Assembly: GCA_903899795.1 (NCBI GenBank)
Contig: CAIUKX010000581.1
Coordinates: 1-6,696, forward strand
Source of the DNA: an uncultured Flavobacteriales bacterium
GTDB lineage: Bacteria; Bacteroidota; Bacteroidia; Flavobacteriales_D; Crocinitomicaceae
Direction: 5' to 3'
Length of the DNA: 6,696 nucleotides
Shown here: positions 5,909 through 6,696 of the stretch, in pieces
Position numbering within the stretch: the first letter of the stretch is position 1
Layout of the letters: each line of letters opens with the position of its first letter
Translations under genes and position numbers: made by a program
Notes under the pieces: generated by a model
What the model saw: only the letters and a program-made list of their open reading frames with translations
Database searches by the model: none
What the model was told of the DNA's origin: nothing

Positions 5909-6696
5909 CTGACTCTAAGTAATAGTGATTGACCATATCCATTTTTTGACACCAAACCATACAGATCTTGTGTCGCAATTCCGATAGCAAAAGATTTCAC
6001 TTTGAAATTGGTATACAATCCGTAACGTAAATTTGAAAAACCTCCGTATGATCCCTGAGCACCTATTTCCAACCATTTAGCAGGTGTATATTGTCCTCCA
6101 ACATAGATCATCGGAATATAAGACATGGAAGGATATAATCGGATTCCAAAAAAGGATTGCCACTTTCCGCTTCGGTTCTCTTCCACAATTTTCCCAACCT
6201 GAAAATAACCCGGTAAAAAAATGGTTTTTGAATGGACTGATTTATGAATATGTAACAAATCCATCAATGAGTAATTATCTTTGAAAATACTTTTATCTCC
6301 GTACAATTGCTTTATTTTAAGACCATCGTATGTAAATGTAGAATCAAAACTATAAGTCTGCAACCCAGAATGAAAATTCACAAGACCAATGTTTTTTGCA
6401 ATAATCTGAATCGTTGCCTTTTTCAAATTCCCCCACTCCATTGGAATCCGGTAATCAAAATCTATCCCAGCACCCATACCTTTTGAAAAAGAATTTCCAG
6501 TAGTAGATCGCAATTCGCCGTTCATCTTCAACGTATCTGTTGTTCCATCAGCATTTTGATAAATTTCCCCCTTTTTCAAAAATCCATTGTAATAGGAATC
6601 AACATTGTAAAAATTGATTGTAATACTTGATTTGGATTTTTTATCAATTAGTCCAAAGCCTATTTTTTGAAAATCCATAAAGGAAAAAACAGTACC
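5896..6696 (-). CDS. C-terminal part of a beta-rich probable outer-membrane protein, DUF5723-like (5' end outside window)
   Basis: The frame stays open to the window edge, six codons beyond the ATG at 6678, and nothing there looks like a signal peptide. I therefore read the gene as truncated by the window, with about 266 C-terminal residues visible. The sequence is full of alternating amphipathic strands rich in G, Y, F and N, for example GAGIDFDYRIP, FFGIRLYPSM, YVGGQYTPAKWLEIGAQG and the closing SLLLRVRCKI, as in a beta-barrel. GFGLIDKKSKSSITINFYN and the NGYGQSLLLRV ending recall the Bacteroidota DUF5723 family of putative outer-membrane proteins, but this is recognition by pattern only. 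The last residue is I, not the aromatic residue common in barrels. Its stop lies 13 bp inside the following propeller gene, so the two are likely one transcriptional and translational unit. Confidence 0.7.
   Translation of the reverse strand, partial: GTVFSFMDFQKIGFGLIDKKSKSSITINFYNVDSYYNGFLKKGEIYQNADGTTDTLKMNGELRSTTGNSFSKGMGAGIDFDYRIPMEWGNLKKATIQIIAKNIGLVNFHSGLQTYSFDSTFTYDGLKIKQLYGDKSIFKDNYSLMDLLHIHKSVHSKTIFLPGYFQVGKIVEENRSGKWQSFFGIRLYPSMSYIPMIYVGGQYTPAKWLEIGAQGSYGGFSNLRYGLYTNFKVKSFAIGIATQDLYGLVSKNGYGQSLLLRVRCKI

Noticed and set aside
5930..5990. Separate minus-strand promoter for the propeller gene
   Set aside because: The only candidate reads TA-TGG-TTTG on the minus strand, with three bases where the consensus has two, and the overlap with the upstream gene favours cotranscription.
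6676..6678. ATG at 6678 as the true start of the DUF5723-like gene
   Set aside because: The frame remains open upstream to the window edge, no signal peptide follows this ATG, and the visible part is short for an outer-membrane protein of this type. It is more likely an internal methionine.

Overview
The window looks like chromosomal DNA of a Bacteroidota bacterium, most likely order Flavobacteriales; a Fluviicola/Crocinitomicaceae-like organism is an inference. The evidence is AT-rich DNA, A-rich stretches instead of Shine-Dalgarno sites before start codons, promoter -7 boxes of the Bacteroidota TAnnTTTG type, signal peptides ending in A/G-Q, and two proteins with C-terminal type IX secretion (T9SS) type A sorting domains.

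Layout. Positions 1-224 are AT-rich intergenic DNA with a small inverted repeat and a probable promoter. Next come two plus-strand genes for exported proteins, 35 bp apart: a 151-residue protein of unknown function built from two similar halves (225-680), and a 751-residue T9SS cargo protein with three tandem 133-135 residue modules (716-2971). After 135 bp comes a cytoplasmic two-gene unit with a 4-bp ATGA overlap: a Rossmann/DUF2520 protein (start chosen at 3107) and a KdsC-like HAD-IIIA phosphatase (3880-4398). Its promoter box ends 3 bp before the ATG, so the transcript is probably leaderless. A hairpin at 4418-4442 separates this unit from two minus-strand genes that converge on it: a 3'-proximal seven-bladed propeller T9SS cargo protein (4442-5908) and, upstream of it, the C-terminal part of a beta-rich, DUF5723-like probable outer-membrane protein (5896 to the window edge). 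These two reading frames overlap by 13 bp, so they are probably one operon with coupled translation.

How the genes fit together. Four of the six genes encode proteins directed to the envelope or outside, and two of these are T9SS substrates. The DUF2520/KdsC pair is housekeeping-like; KdsC-type enzymes dephosphorylate KDO 8-phosphate or a related sugar-acid phosphate for surface glycan synthesis. I see no mobile element, CRISPR array, RNA gene, defence system or toxin-antitoxin module. The most notable points are the leaderless-type start, the internal duplication in the small secreted protein, the recent-looking module duplication in the large one, and the overlapping membrane-protein/propeller gene pair.
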